The notes under the pieces were generated by a model. That model had not been told where the DNA came from. It was given only the letters and a program-made list of their open reading frames with translations, and made no database searches. Below, piece after piece: positions 50,439 to 60,036 of a DNA stretch of 64,000 bases. A program made the position numbers and the translations under genes. How positions within the stretch are numbered: the first letter of the stretch is position 1; every line of letters begins with the position of its first letter. The DNA comes from JAOUJD01 sp963841815 (GTDB taxonomy: Bacteria > Pseudomonadota > Gammaproteobacteria > Burkholderiales > Burkholderiaceae_F), in assembly GCA_963841815.1 (NCBI GenBank), contig CAWJEE010000019.1, positions 310,001-374,000 on the forward strand, read 5' to 3'.

Positions 50439-51335
50439 TTACTGGACGCCCTTGTCGTTCGGATTGGCGAATGCTTCCTTGATCGCCGGCGTCATCGGGA
50501 AGTTCAGGTTGACGTTGCGCGGCGGGATCGGGCCCATGAACCACTTCGCATAGATCTTGTTGATCTCACCCGACTTGAACACGGCCGCGACGGAACGGTC
50601 GACCAGCGCCTTGAACTGCGGATCGTCCCTGCGCAGCATCATCGAGTACGGCTCGGTGCGCAGCGACTCGGGCAGGATGATGAAGTCGCCGGGGTTCGGC
50701 TGGTTCGCGATCTGGCCGGCCAGCAGGATGTCGTCCATGATGAACGCCTGCGCGCGGTCCGTCGCCAGCAGCTGCATCGACTCGGCGTGGTCCTTGGCCT
50801 GCAGTTCCTTGAAGTCGATGCCCTTGGCTTTCTCGTAGCCGCGCAGCAGCGGGATGGAGGTCGTGCCCGACGTCGAGGCGACCGCCTTGCCGTTCAGGTC
50901 GGCGAACGTCTTGATGCCCGAGCTCTTCTTCACCGCAGCGGAGACGTTGATCACGAAGTAGGTCGGGCCGAAGGCCACCTGCTTCTGCCGCTCCACGGAG
51001 TTGGTCGTCGAGCCGCACTCCATGTCGATCGTGCCGTTCTGAAGCAGCGGGATGCGGTTGGCGGACGTCACCGGCTGGTACGCCACCTTCAGGTTCGGCA
51101 GCTTCAGCTCGGCCTTGACCGCATCGACGATCTTCGCGCACAGGTCCATCGCGTAGCCGACGGGCTGCTGCTTGTCGTCGAGGTACGAGAACGGAATCGA
51201 CGATTCGCGGTGGCCGACCGCGATCGTCCCGGTGTCCTTGATCTTCTTCAGCGTGCCGGTGAGTTCCTGGGCGTTCGCCCCCGTTGCCACCAGGCCCGCG
51301 CCAACCACTGCCAGCAACAGGCGGGAAAGTTTCAT
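50439..51335 (-). CDS. gltI: Amino acid ABC transporter substrate-binding protein GltI-like
   Basis: A 298-residue periplasmic binding protein (signal peptide, cleavage near GANAQ). The family pattern is GHRESSIPFSYLDDKQQPVG with DLCAKIVDAV, then QNGTIDMECGSTTNS and a domain-swap hinge. These motifs fit glutamate/aspartate-binding proteins. GAGGAGACTT lies before ATG 51335. It is the first gene of the operon gltI-gltJ-gltK-gltL. Confidence 0.93.
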   Translation of the reverse strand: MKLSRLLLAVVGAGLVATGANAQELTGTLKKIKDTGTIAVGHRESSIPFSYLDDKQQPVGYAMDLCAKIVDAVKAELKLPNLKVAYQPVTSANRIPLLQNGTIDMECGSTTNSVERQKQVAFGPTYFVINVSAAVKKSSGIKTFADLNGKAVASTSGTTSIPLLRGYEKAKGIDFKELQAKDHAESMQLLATDRAQAFIMDDILLAGQIANQPNPGDFIILPESLRTEPYSMMLRRDDPQFKALVDRSVAAVFKSGEINKIYAKWFMGPIPPRNVNLNFPMTPAIKEAFANPNDKGVQ

Positions 51336-51468
51336 CGAAGTCTCCTCGAAAAGGCCGTTGAGTCTACTAACAAAACGCCGTTTGGTGGCACCGGCCGGCC
51401 TGGCTCCGCGGGAGCCCGGACCATCCTCCGGTCGGGCGCCTTCCAGCCCGATGGGCTGGCGCCCTGCG

Positions 51469-53292
51469 TCAGGCGGCGAGGACGGCTTCCGCCTTGGCCT
51501 GCTCGCGGCTCTGGATCTCCCACATCGCCGCGTAGGCGCCGCGGTGGGCGAGCAGCGCCGCGTGCGTCCCGCGCTCGATGATCCGCCCGTGGTCCATCAC
51601 CAGGATCTGGTCCGCGTGCACGACGGTGGACAGGCGGTGAGCGATCACCAGCGTCGTGCGGCTGCGCGAGATGCCCTCCAGTTCCTGCTGGATCACCCGC
51701 TCGGTGCGCGAGTCCAGCGCCGACGTCGCTTCGTCGAACACCAGGATGGCCGGCTGCTTCAGCAGCGTCCGGGCGATGGCGACCCGCTGCTTCTCCCCTC
51801 CCGAGAGCTTGAGACCGCGCTCTCCCACCATCGTGCGGTATCCGTCCGGCAGCGACTCGATGAAGTCGTGGATGTGGGCCGCGCGCGCCGCCGCCACGAC
51901 GTCGTCGTGCGCCGCGCCGGGGCGGCCGTAGGCGATGTTGTATTCGATGGTGTCGTTGAAGAGCACCGTGTCCTGCGGAACGATGCCGATCGCGGCGCGC
52001 AGGCTCGCCTGAGTCACCGACCGCACGTCCTGGCCGTCGATCAGCACGCGGCCCGCACCCGCGTCGTAGAAACGGAACAGCAGCCGCGCGAGGGTCGACT
52101 TGCCCGATCCCGTCGCACCGACCACCGCGGTCGTGCTGCCGGCGGGCACCACGAAGCTGACGCCGTGCAGGACCTGGCGGCGCGCGTCGTATGCGAAGTC
52201 GACGCCCTCGAACCGGATTTCGGCGCCGCCGACGGCGAGCGGCACGGCGCCGGGCGCATCGGCGATCTCGCGGTGCTGCTCGAGCAGCGAGAACATGCGG
52301 TCCATGTCGATCAGGCTCTGCTTGATCTCGCGGTAGATCACGCCGAGGAAGTTGAGCGGGATGTACAGCTGGATCATGAAGGCGTTGACCAGCACCAGGT
52401 CGCCGATCGTCATCCGTCCCTCGACCACGCCGAGCGCGGCACGCCATAGGATCAGCGTCAGCGCGATGGCGATGATCGTCTGCTGGCCCGCGTTCAGGAC
52501 GTTCAGCGACTGCTGCGACAACACCGCCGTGCGCTGGCTGTCGGCCAGCGTCTCGTCGTAGCGCCGCGCCTCGTAGTCCTCGTTGCCGAAGTACTTGACC
52601 GTCTCGAAGTTCAGCAGCGAGTCCACCGCGCGCGACTGCGCCTTGCTCTCCAGCTCGTTCCAGCGCCGCCGCACCGTCGTGCGCCAGTTCGTGACCGCGA
52701 CCGTGAAGCCGATGTAGACGAAGAGGCTGACGCCGACGATCGCGGCGAACCAGATCTCGTAGTGCCAGACCAGGTAGCCGACCACCAGCGTGATCTCGAT
52801 CAGCGTCGGCAGGATCGAATACAGCGTGAAGCTGATCAGCGACGAGATGCCGCGGATGCCCTGGTCGATCTCGCGCGTCACCGCGCCGGTCCGGCGCTCG
52901 AGGTGGTAGCGCAGCGACAGCGAGTGCAGGTGCCGGAACGTCTTCAGCGCCAGCGTCCGCATCGCGGCCTGCGTCACGTTGACGAAGAAGAACTCGCGCA
53001 GCTCCGTGAACAGCGACGTCGACAGCCGCAGCAGGCCGTACGCGACGACGAGCGCGACCGGGACGAGCAGCACGCCGGTCGCGGCCTGCTGCGTGGGGGA
53101 CAGCCGGTCGACGAGGTCCTTCAGCAGGATCGGCACCGAGACCGTGGCGAGCTTCGCCGCGACCAGGCAGGCCAGCGCGAAGATCACGCGTCCCTTGTGG
53201 GCCCACAGGTAGGGCAGGAGCGCGCGCAACGCCTGCCAGTCGTTGCGGCGCCCGCTCGACGGCAAGGCTTCGCTTGGTGGCGACCAGCGCAT
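51469..53292 (-). CDS. ABC transporter, HMT/Atm1 exporter type
   Basis: A 607-residue half-exporter: six membrane helices (about 35-320) fused to an ATPase domain with GATGSGKST (Walker A), LSGGEKQRVAIARTL and ILVFDEATSALD. The Atm1/HMT-type motifs FETVKYFGNEDYEA and NVLNAGQQ support a role in exporting glutathione-type or Fe-S-linked compounds. ATG 53292 has GAAGGG upstream; a longer in-frame start at 53325 is possible. It is divergent from the SDR gene at 53378. Confidence 0.88.
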   Translation of the reverse strand: MRWSPPSEALPSSGRRNDWQALRALLPYLWAHKGRVIFALACLVAAKLATVSVPILLKDLVDRLSPTQQAATGVLLVPVALVVAYGLLRLSTSLFTELREFFFVNVTQAAMRTLALKTFRHLHSLSLRYHLERRTGAVTREIDQGIRGISSLISFTLYSILPTLIEITLVVGYLVWHYEIWFAAIVGVSLFVYIGFTVAVTNWRTTVRRRWNELESKAQSRAVDSLLNFETVKYFGNEDYEARRYDETLADSQRTAVLSQQSLNVLNAGQQTIIAIALTLILWRAALGVVEGRMTIGDLVLVNAFMIQLYIPLNFLGVIYREIKQSLIDMDRMFSLLEQHREIADAPGAVPLAVGGAEIRFEGVDFAYDARRQVLHGVSFVVPAGSTTAVVGATGSGKSTLARLLFRFYDAGAGRVLIDGQDVRSVTQASLRAAIGIVPQDTVLFNDTIEYNIAYGRPGAAHDDVVAAARAAHIHDFIESLPDGYRTMVGERGLKLSGGEKQRVAIARTLLKQPAILVFDEATSALDSRTERVIQQELEGISRSRTTLVIAHRLSTVVHADQILVMDHGRIIERGTHAALLAHRGAYAAMWEIQSREQAKAEAVLAA

Positions 53293-53377
53293 CAGCCCTT
53301 CGCCCCCGCAACGCCCGCGCCGCATGCACCATGTACGCTCTGCATCGGCGCATTATCCCAGCAGACCCGCCCCCCCA

Positions 53378-54193
53378 ATGGCGTTCGAGAGCAAGGTCAT
53401 CGTGATCACCGGCGCGAGCGACGGCATCGGCGCCGAACTCGCCCGCCAGCTCGCCCGCGAGCGGCCCCGGCTGGTCCTTGCCGCGCGCGGCGCCGCGGGT
53501 CTCGAGCGCGTACGGCGCGAGTGCGCGAGCGCGGGCGCCGAAGCGCTCGACGTCGCGGCCGACGTCAGCACCGAGGAAGACTGCCGCCGGTTGATGGAGC
53601 GCGCCGTCGCGGCCTTCGGCGACATCGACGTCCTCGTCGCCAACGCAGGCGTGTCGATGCACGCCCGCTTCGACGAAATCGAGGACTTCTCGACCTTCGA
53701 GCGGCTGTTCCGCATCAACGCGATGGGCACGATCTGGTGCGTGCGCCACGCCTACCCGAGCCTGAAGCGCACGCGCGGACTCGTCGTCGGCGTTTCTTCG
53801 CTCGCGGGGAGGACCGGCGTGCCCGGACGCACCACCTACTGCACCAGCAAGTTCGCGCAGAGCGGCTTCCTGGAAGCCTTCCGCATCGAAGCCGAAGACC
53901 ATGGAGTGGCCGTGATGGCCGCGTTCCCAGGCGTCGTGAAGACGGAGATCCGGCGCCACGGCTGGAATGGCCGGGGCGAAACCGCCGGCGTCTCAGGGCT
54001 CGCGGAGGAAGACGCGATGCCGGTGGAGGAGTGCGCGCGCCAGATTGTCGACGGCATGCGCCGGCGCCGGCGCGAGGTGGTGATGACGGCCAGGGCGCGC
54101 GTAGGCCTGTGGCTGAAGCTGTTCGCGCCGTCGAGGGTCGACGCGATGGCGCGCGCCGCGCTCGCGCGCATTGAGCAACGTCAACCGCACTGA
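53378..54193 (+). CDS. Short-chain dehydrogenase/reductase
   Basis: A 271-residue classical SDR with VIVITGASDGIGAELARQLA (NAD(P)-binding), ANAGVS, SSLAGRTGVPGRTTYCTSKFA (Ser, Tyr-x-x-x-Lys) and the typical PGVVKTEI. The substrate cannot be told. It is followed 7 bp later by an acyl-CoA thioesterase gene on the same strand, so lipid or acyl-chain metabolism is likely. Confidence 0.88.
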   Translation: MAFESKVIVITGASDGIGAELARQLARERPRLVLAARGAAGLERVRRECASAGAEALDVAADVSTEEDCRRLMERAVAAFGDIDVLVANAGVSMHARFDEIEDFSTFERLFRINAMGTIWCVRHAYPSLKRTRGLVVGVSSLAGRTGVPGRTTYCTSKFAQSGFLEAFRIEAEDHGVAVMAAFPGVVKTEIRRHGWNGRGETAGVSGLAEEDAMPVEECARQIVDGMRRRRREVVMTARARVGLWLKLFAPSRVDAMARAALARIEQRQPH

Positions 54194-54200
54194 GGACCCG

Positions 54201-54596
54201 ATGTCTCCCGACTTCCAGCTCCCCGCCGACCGCGTCGCGGTGCTCCGCATGATGCCGATGCCCGCGGACGCCAACATCCACGGTGACGTCTTCGGCGGCT
54301 GGATCATGGCGCACGTCGACATCGCCGGCGCCGTGCCGGCCGCGCGCCGTGCCGGCGGCCGCGTGGCGACGATCGCGGTCACGTCGTTCGTGTTCAGGCA
54401 GCCGGTGTTCGTCGGCGACCTGGTGAGCTTCTACGCCGACATCGTGAAGACCGGCACGACCTCGATCACCGTCGAGGTCGAGGTCTACGTGGAACGCAAC
54501 CGCCTGCAGAAGGAAGTGGTGAAGGTGACCGAGGCCACCCTCGTCTACGTCGCCACCGACGACCAGCGCAAGCCGCGTCCGCTGCCGTCGGTGTGA
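54201..54596 (+). CDS. Acyl-CoA thioesterase, YciA-like hotdog fold
   Basis: A 131-residue hotdog-fold thioesterase (YciA/Acot type). Conserved DANIHGDVFGGWIMAHVDIAGAV includes the active-site Asp/Gly region, followed by FRQPVFVGDLVSFYADIVKTG. GAGGA precedes ATG 54201; an upstream in-frame ATG (54171) overlapping the SDR would add ten residues. It cleaves acyl-CoA to free CoA. Confidence 0.88.
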   Translation: MSPDFQLPADRVAVLRMMPMPADANIHGDVFGGWIMAHVDIAGAVPAARRAGGRVATIAVTSFVFRQPVFVGDLVSFYADIVKTGTTSITVEVEVYVERNRLQKEVVKVTEATLVYVATDDQRKPRPLPSV

Positions 54597-54631
54597 CGCC
54601 TGGCGGCCAGACGCGGCCGCCATCTCCGCGC

Positions 54632-55954
54632 CTACAGCGCTTCCAGCTGCTGCTCCACCCACCGCGCTGCGGCCAGCGCGCGGACGTCGTCCCCGGGCCG
54701 CGCGACCACCTGCAGGCCGAGCGGCAGTCCCGACTCGCCGTGCGCGAGCGAACGCGGCACGGGCACGTTGACCTGCGGCACTCCGAGCAGGTGCCACGGG
54801 CGATTGAACAGCGGGTCGCCGGTGCTGCCGAGGCCATGCGGCGCCTCGCCGGGCGCGCTCGGCGCCAGCAGCACGTCGGCGTCGCCGAACAGCGTTTCGA
54901 TGGAGGCCGTGCAATCGCGTCCCGCCTTGATCGCCGCCACGTATGCGTCCGCGCTGACCGCCCGTCCTTCGTCGATCAGGTCCGCGAGCTTGGCCGACAG
55001 CAGGTCGCTGCGGTACTGCAGCTCGGCGCCGAGCGCGCGGGCCGTCTCGAAGAGCTGCACCGTCTTCTGCGCGTCGGCCAGGCCCGCGAACGAGTCGCCG
55101 TTGGCGTTCGAGTCGTACGGCCACTTGATCTCGCGCACGCGCGGGTTCCGGCTGGCCAGCAGGCGCGCGACGCGCTCGAGCGCGGCCATCATCGACGGCG
55201 CGAGTTGCGACACCCACGGCGTGGCCGTCCAGCCGATCGAGACCGGGCCGGCCTTGGCCGGCGCGTGCTGGAGCTCGGGCTTGAGCGCGACCGCGGCTGC
55301 GATCAGGGCGGCGTCCTCGACGCTGCGCGCGAACACGCCGATCACGTCGAGCGTGTCGGAGACCGCCTTGACCCCGGCGCGCGGCACCAGTCCGCGCGTC
55401 GGCACGAAGCCGACGACGCCGCAGAAGGAGGCCGGGCGGATCACCGAGCCCGCCGTCTGCGTTCCGGTCGCGAACGGGACCATGTGCGACGCCACGGCGG
55501 CGGCCGACCCGCTCGACGAGCCGCCCGGCGTATGTTCGAGGCCGTGCGGGTTGCGCGTCGGCCCCGGGGTGAAGTTCGCGAGTTCGGCGCTGACCGTCTT
55601 GCCGAGCACGTAGCCGCCGGCGCAGCGCAGGGCGGCCACCGACGCCGCGTCGGCGTGCGGTACGTGCCCGGCGTAGATCGCCGAACCGTACTCGCTCGGT
55701 ATGTCGGCGGTGTCGATGTTGTCCTTCACCGCGACCGGCAAGCCGTGCAACGGCCCGCGCCAGTCGACGATGTCGTGCTCGCGCGCCGTCGCCAGCGCGC
55801 GCGCCGGGTCGAACCACGCGAACGCGCGCACGTCGGGCTCGCGCTCCTTGATTGCGTCGATGAACGAATGGGTCACGGCTTCGCACGAGGCCTCGTGCCC
55901 GGCGATCATGCGGGACAGGCGGGTGGCGGACAGTCGGTTGAGCGGCGTTTTCAT
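54632..55954 (-). CDS. Amidase (amidase signature family)
   Basis: A 440-residue amidase-signature hydrolase with the Ser-cisSer-Lys triad: Lys in GLPVAVKDNID (about residue 76), and Ser in the stretch GGSSSGSAAAVAS (about 150). The C-terminal half is less conserved. Substrate could be an aryl or aliphatic amide, or an indole-acetamide-like compound; sequence alone does not decide. It is convergent to the thioesterase gene. Confidence 0.88.
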   Translation of the reverse strand: MKTPLNRLSATRLSRMIAGHEASCEAVTHSFIDAIKEREPDVRAFAWFDPARALATAREHDIVDWRGPLHGLPVAVKDNIDTADIPSEYGSAIYAGHVPHADAASVAALRCAGGYVLGKTVSAELANFTPGPTRNPHGLEHTPGGSSSGSAAAVASHMVPFATGTQTAGSVIRPASFCGVVGFVPTRGLVPRAGVKAVSDTLDVIGVFARSVEDAALIAAAVALKPELQHAPAKAGPVSIGWTATPWVSQLAPSMMAALERVARLLASRNPRVREIKWPYDSNANGDSFAGLADAQKTVQLFETARALGAELQYRSDLLSAKLADLIDEGRAVSADAYVAAIKAGRDCTASIETLFGDADVLLAPSAPGEAPHGLGSTGDPLFNRPWHLLGVPQVNVPVPRSLAHGESGLPLGLQVVARPGDDVRALAAARWVEQQLEAL

Positions 55955-56765
55955 CGGGGTTCCGATCGCGGGCCGGCGGCCCGCTCCGGGGTCGAATCTA
56001 GCGGAACCCTTTCCGCCCCTGCCCGGCTGAAGTCAACAAACCGGGGGGCGCCAGCACTGTGAGTGTGACCCGGGTCCTTGCTTGCGCCCGGTCGGCCGCC
56101 GGCGTACCTCGATGGCGGGCGCCTCTCGCCTCATCTCCTGCGCCAGGTCGGCCGTCGGCGTACCTCGACTTCGCGGGCATCGCGGCGGGCGTCACTCGGC
56201 TGAGACCGCTCCCTGCGGGCGCGCAGCTTTCGGGCTGGCGGTGACAGGAACGGCTGCGTCCTGCCTTCCGGCCGTTCGCTTCCCGGCCCGCCATCCTGGC
56301 GCGCCTGGCACGCCCGCCGCCTGACGCCCGCTGCGCGAGGCACACCGCCGTCCGCCGAGGCGCCTCGCGTATGCGAATAGAACGAAAGTGAGCGTGTGGC
56401 TTGGGTGGATGCATTACGCATCGACACCGCGCGGCGCGCCGACCGTGGTGCGGGGTACCGCGCGGAGCGCGGCTCTGGCGGCGGGCGTGGCCAGTCAGCC
56501 GGGCGGCGGGCCGAGCACACCCTCCGCCGGAAGGCACGCCACCGGATTGCGCGAAGACTTCACTCCGAGAGCTGCGCGCCCGCAGGGAACACCCTTCCGC
56601 GTCGACGCCCGCCGCCGAGTCGCGCGGAGTCGCGGTGCCCCGCAGCGCGGTCGGCGCGCAGGGGACGATCAGCGCGGACGTGCAGGTCGTCGCCGCCGCT
56701 GCAGCTCTCTGAACACGAACAGCGCGCAGGCGAGGAGAGCGCAGCAGCTAAACCGGACCGCATTG
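55955..56765. other. Gene-free stretch with direct and inverted repeats
   Basis: This 811-bp GC-rich stretch has no convincing gene. Two near-copies of GTCGGCCG(C/T)CGGCGTACC lie at about 56092 and 56149. A 24-bp inverted pair (TCCCTGCGGGCGCGCAGC arm at about 56211-56234, complement at about 56566-56590) flanks a 330-bp core. The pattern could be the remnant of a small mobile element or a chromosomal repeat array. The frames present are short and atypical. Confidence 0.5.
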
Positions 56766-57593
56766 CTAGAGGAACAGGTCCGGCATCAGCTGCCGGCTGC
56801 CCGGGACCACCGCGTAGCCCGAGAAGTCCGTGACTCCCGCCTTCGCCAGGATCTCTTCATCGATGAAGAAGTTGCCGGTCGTCGCCGCGGCGTCCGAGGT
56901 CAGGATGGCGTAGGCGGCGTCCGCCATGATGTCCGGCGTCCGGCAGTGCTCGGGCTGCACGCCGGGGATCATCTGCAGCGCCGCGGTCAGGATCACCGTG
57001 CGCGGCCACAGCGCGTTGACAGCGATGCCGTACGGCCGGAACTCCTCCGCGTGCCCGAGCACGCACATGCTCATGCCGTACTTGGCCATCGTGTACGCGA
57101 CATGCGGCGCGAACCATCGCGGGTCCATGTTCAGCGGGGGCGACAGCGTCAGGACGTGCGGGTTGCGCCGGCGTTCCGCGGACTGCTTCAGGTACGGCAG
57201 GCAGGCCTGCGTGCACAGGTAGGTGCCGCGGACGTTCACGCCGAACATCAGGTCGAAGCGCTTCATCGGCGTGGCGTGCGTCGGCGTCAGGTTGATGGCG
57301 CTGGCGTTGTTGATCAGGATGTCGATGCCGCCGAACGTCTCGGCCGTCTTCCTCGCGGCCGCGACCACCTGCTCCTCGTCCCGGATGTCGCACTGGAGCG
57401 GCAGCGCCTTGCCTCCCGCCTGCTCGATCTCGGCCGCTGCCGTGAAGATCGTTCCGGGCAGCTTCGGATTGGGATCGGTCGTCTTGGCGGCGATGGCCAC
57501 GTTGGCGCCGTCGGCCGCCGCCTTCTTCACGATTGCCAGCCCGATGCCGCGCGAGGCACCGGAGATGAAGATCGTCTTGCCCTGCAGGTTCAT
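56766..57593 (-). CDS. SDR family oxidoreductase, HSDL2-like
   Basis: A 275-residue short-chain dehydrogenase: FISGASRGIGLAIVKKA, NNASAINL, a serine-poor active site with SPPLNMDPRWF and YTMAKYGMS (Y-x-x-x-K), and the extended FGVNVRGTYLCTQ loop. The form resembles human HSDL2-type enzymes found in fatty-acid operons. GGAGGA precedes ATG 57593. It overlaps the preceding SGNH hydrolase (ATGA) and is the last gene of the operon. Confidence 0.85.
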   Translation of the reverse strand: MNLQGKTIFISGASRGIGLAIVKKAAADGANVAIAAKTTDPNPKLPGTIFTAAAEIEQAGGKALPLQCDIRDEEQVVAAARKTAETFGGIDILINNASAINLTPTHATPMKRFDLMFGVNVRGTYLCTQACLPYLKQSAERRRNPHVLTLSPPLNMDPRWFAPHVAYTMAKYGMSMCVLGHAEEFRPYGIAVNALWPRTVILTAALQMIPGVQPEHCRTPDIMADAAYAILTSDAAATTGNFFIDEEILAKAGVTDFSGYAVVPGSRQLMPDLFL

Positions 57594-58333
57594 TCGGATC
57601 CTCCGACTTTCCGGAGGCCCGGCAGCACCTCCTCGATGATGTGGTCGGCCAGACGCTGGGCCACCTTCGCGTACAGCCTGGGACCGGGATGGAAGCCGTC
57701 GCCAGCCATCAGGGACGGGTCCATCACCCCCTCCATCGCGGCATGCGACACGGCTTCGCGCCCAGCGAACCACCGCGCCTGCGCCTCGTTGTAGCGGCGC
57801 GCGTGCCGTCCGGCGTACCACGCCAGCGGTTGCGGCAAGGCCGGAAACTTCTCCATCTCGGGCAGCGCGGAAAAGACCACGTGCTTCACACCCGCGCGCT
57901 GTCTCATCTGGATGGCGATCTCGTCGCGCTTGCGCAGCGCCAGCCGCAGCGGCACCTGCTTCGTGATGTCGTTGACTCCGGCGAGGACCAGCCCGATGTC
58001 GGCCCTCCGCAAGTTGCCGTCCATCAGCATCTGGAGGACGTCTTCGGATCGCGCGCCTGTCCGGGCAACCAGCTGCCAGCGAACCGCGGCGCCAGTCCGC
58101 CTGGCGAGCACGCGGACGAGATGACCGGAGAGGGCCTCCCCCTGCGTGGCCGCGCCCACGCCGGCTGCCGCGGAGTCGCCGGCGATCAGCAGCCGCAGGC
58201 GCACCGCACCTGTCCCCGCCGCGCCGGTCCGGGCCCCGGCGGCCTCGGGCAGCTCCGGCGCCGTGCGGCGCAAGCGGCCCGCCTGCACATACAGCAGCGG
58301 CCCGAGCACGACCTTGGCGGCGACGTGGATCAC
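57590..58333 (-). CDS. SGNH/GDSL-family hydrolase
   Basis: A 247-residue hydrolase with the GDS block LLIAGDSAAAGVG (about residues 50-62), a GVND-type block III (LVLAGVNDITKQV) and the C-terminal DGFHPGP block with the catalytic Asp and His. GTG 58333 overlaps the upstream thioesterase stop (GTGA); an N-terminal hydrophobic piece (VLGPLLYVQAG) may be a membrane anchor or signal-anchor. Probably an esterase or thioesterase of the beta-oxidation cluster. Confidence 0.83.
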   Translation of the reverse strand: MIHVAAKVVLGPLLYVQAGRLRRTAPELPEAAGARTGAAGTGAVRLRLLIAGDSAAAGVGAATQGEALSGHLVRVLARRTGAAVRWQLVARTGARSEDVLQMLMDGNLRRADIGLVLAGVNDITKQVPLRLALRKRDEIAIQMRQRAGVKHVVFSALPEMEKFPALPQPLAWYAGRHARRYNEAQARWFAGREAVSHAAMEGVMDPSLMAGDGFHPGPRLYAKVAQRLADHIIEEVLPGLRKVGGSE

Positions 58334-58761
58334 TTGTGCTTCGGCCAGAGGATCATCTGCGTGCACCGGAAGAGCGCGATCGTCTTGCCGCTCTCCACGT
58401 GCGTCACCACGGAGTCCCACAGCTGCGTGGTCCTGCCCTGGTGAGCGGCGCGCGCTTCCGCCCGCAACGAGCCTTCGGTCGCCGTGCCGATGAAGTTCGA
58501 CTTCAGTTCGATGGTCGTGAAGTTCGTCGCGCCGTCGGGCAGGTGCGCGATCGTCGCGTAGCCGGCCGCGGTGTCGGCGAGCGCGATCACCGAGGCGGCA
58601 TGCAGGAATCCATTCGGCGCGAGGAACTGCGGCCGGATCACGTACTCCATCGCGACCAGCCCTTCGGCAACCTCCACGACCTTCATGCTGAACCAGCCCG
58701 GCAGGTTGTCGCCGCTCCGGTGGTTCAGTTTCTCGGGAGTCATGCCCGGGCGCAACGGCAT
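58330..58761 (-). CDS. PaaI-family thioesterase
   Basis: A 143-residue hotdog-fold thioesterase with NGFLHAASVIALADTAAGYA (active-site Asp), and ELKSNFIGTATEG. It would hydrolyse aryl- or acyl-CoA. GGAGG precedes ATG 58761; a second ATG six codons later is possible. It overlaps the SGNH gene (GTGA) and lies 16 bp after the enoyl-CoA hydratase. Confidence 0.87.
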   Translation of the reverse strand: MPLRPGMTPEKLNHRSGDNLPGWFSMKVVEVAEGLVAMEYVIRPQFLAPNGFLHAASVIALADTAAGYATIAHLPDGATNFTTIELKSNFIGTATEGSLRAEARAAHQGRTTQLWDSVVTHVESGKTIALFRCTQMILWPKHK

Positions 58762-58777
58762 GGCGGGCCTCCGGCAG

Positions 58778-59542
58778 TCAGCTGAACTTCGAGAAGTCCG
58801 GCACGCGGCGCTCGTAGAACGCGGTGAACGCCTCCTTCGCCTCCGGCTGCCGCAGCATCGCGCTGAACGACTTGGCCTCCTCGACGATGATCTTCTCGAC
58901 CATCGGCCTCCAGCTGGCCTTCATCAGCCGCTTGGTTTCGCGCACCGACGCCGGCGGCAGCCTGTTGAAACGCTCGGCCTGCCTGACCGCGTAGTCGAGC
59001 ACCTCGCCGGGCGGCAGGATGCGGTTGACGATCTTCATCTCCAGCGCCTCCTCGGCGCTGATCGGATCGGCCAGCAGCAGCTTCTCCACCGCCTTGTGGT
59101 ACCCGGCGTTCATCGAGACCAGCACGCTCGACGCGAACTCGGCGCACAGGCCGAGCGACACGAACGGCATCGAGAACATCGCGTTGTCGGCGCAGTAGAC
59201 GAGGTCGCTGTGCATCAGCATCGTCGTGCCGATGCCGACGGCCGCGCCGTTGACCGCGACGACGACCGGCTTCTCGCAGTAGCCGAGCGCCTGCATGAAC
59301 TGGAACACCGGCGCATCCAGCCCCGCCGGCGGGTTCTTCATGAAGTCCTCGAGGTCGTTGCCGGCGGTGAAGATGTCCTTCTGCCCGTGGATCAGCAGCG
59401 AGCGGACCTGGCCGTCGTCGTTCGCCGCGGCGATGGCGTCGGCCATCGCCTGGTACATCGCGACGGTCAGCGCGTTCTTCTTCTCGGGCCGCGCGATCTC
59501 GATGCGGGCGACGCCGTTGATGGTTTCGATGCGGATGGTCAT
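58778..59542 (-). CDS. Enoyl-CoA hydratase/isomerase
   Basis: A 254-residue crotonase-fold enzyme. NALTVAMYQAMADAI, FTAGNDLEDF (oxyanion-loop region) and NGAAVGIGTTMLMHSDL are typical. In canonical hydratases two glutamates act in catalysis; the positions here carry the motif SLGLCAEFASS, with Glu retained at one site, so isomerase or hydratase function cannot be separated. ATG 59542 overlaps the NTF2-like gene's stop (ATGA). Confidence 0.88.
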   Translation of the reverse strand: MTIRIETINGVARIEIARPEKKNALTVAMYQAMADAIAAANDDGQVRSLLIHGQKDIFTAGNDLEDFMKNPPAGLDAPVFQFMQALGYCEKPVVVAVNGAAVGIGTTMLMHSDLVYCADNAMFSMPFVSLGLCAEFASSVLVSMNAGYHKAVEKLLLADPISAEEALEMKIVNRILPPGEVLDYAVRQAERFNRLPPASVRETKRLMKASWRPMVEKIIVEEAKSFSAMLRQPEAKEAFTAFYERRVPDFSKFS

Positions 59543-60024
59543 CGTGTCTCCTGGGTTGATTCGCCGGACGCCGACCTGCGGGCAAACTCCCCCAGCGCCC
59601 GGGCCGCCTGCGTCCGGATCCTGTTCTGGACCATCGGCGTCCAGCCGAGCAGCAGCCCTTGAGCGCCGAGCGCCTGGCGGGCCCAGCGCCAGAGGCTGAA
59701 CCGGTCGACCTGGCGGACGATGCGGCCGTTCGAGATCGCCATCTCGGTCTGGATGCGGTTGACCACGCGGCGCCCGGTCGCGCCGAACGTGTAGTGCGCC
59801 ACCCACTCGACGCGCGCCCGCGCCGGACTGTCTTCGAGGATGTTCACCTCGATGCCGAGATCCTCGGCGCGCGTCAGCAGCATCGCCCACATCATGCGGG
59901 CGCCCCGGGCGTTGAGAAGCGGAAAGACCGGATCGCTGAACGTCGCGCTTTCCGCGTACAGCAGGCCCATGGTGTAGTGATCCCGCACCATGAAGGCCTC
60001 GTAGAACCGTTCCGCCACGCCCAT
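59539..60024 (-). CDS. NTF2-like (SnoaL-type) protein
   Basis: A 161-residue protein of the SnoaL/NTF2-like fold: N-terminal VAERFYEAFMVRDHYTMGLLY, then SATFSDPVFPLLNARGARMMWAML and the strand-rich VEWVAHYTFGATGRRVVNRIQT, followed by a basic tail. The fold binds small hydrophobic ligands; many members are hydratases or cyclases. The specific role here is unknown; its 4-bp overlap with the enoyl-CoA hydratase ties it to fatty-acid breakdown. Confidence 0.8.
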   Translation of the reverse strand: MGVAERFYEAFMVRDHYTMGLLYAESATFSDPVFPLLNARGARMMWAMLLTRAEDLGIEVNILEDSPARARVEWVAHYTFGATGRRVVNRIQTEMAISNGRIVRQVDRFSLWRWARQALGAQGLLLGWTPMVQNRIRTQAARALGEFARRSASGESTQETR

Positions 60025-60036
60025 CGTCCCGCTCCT

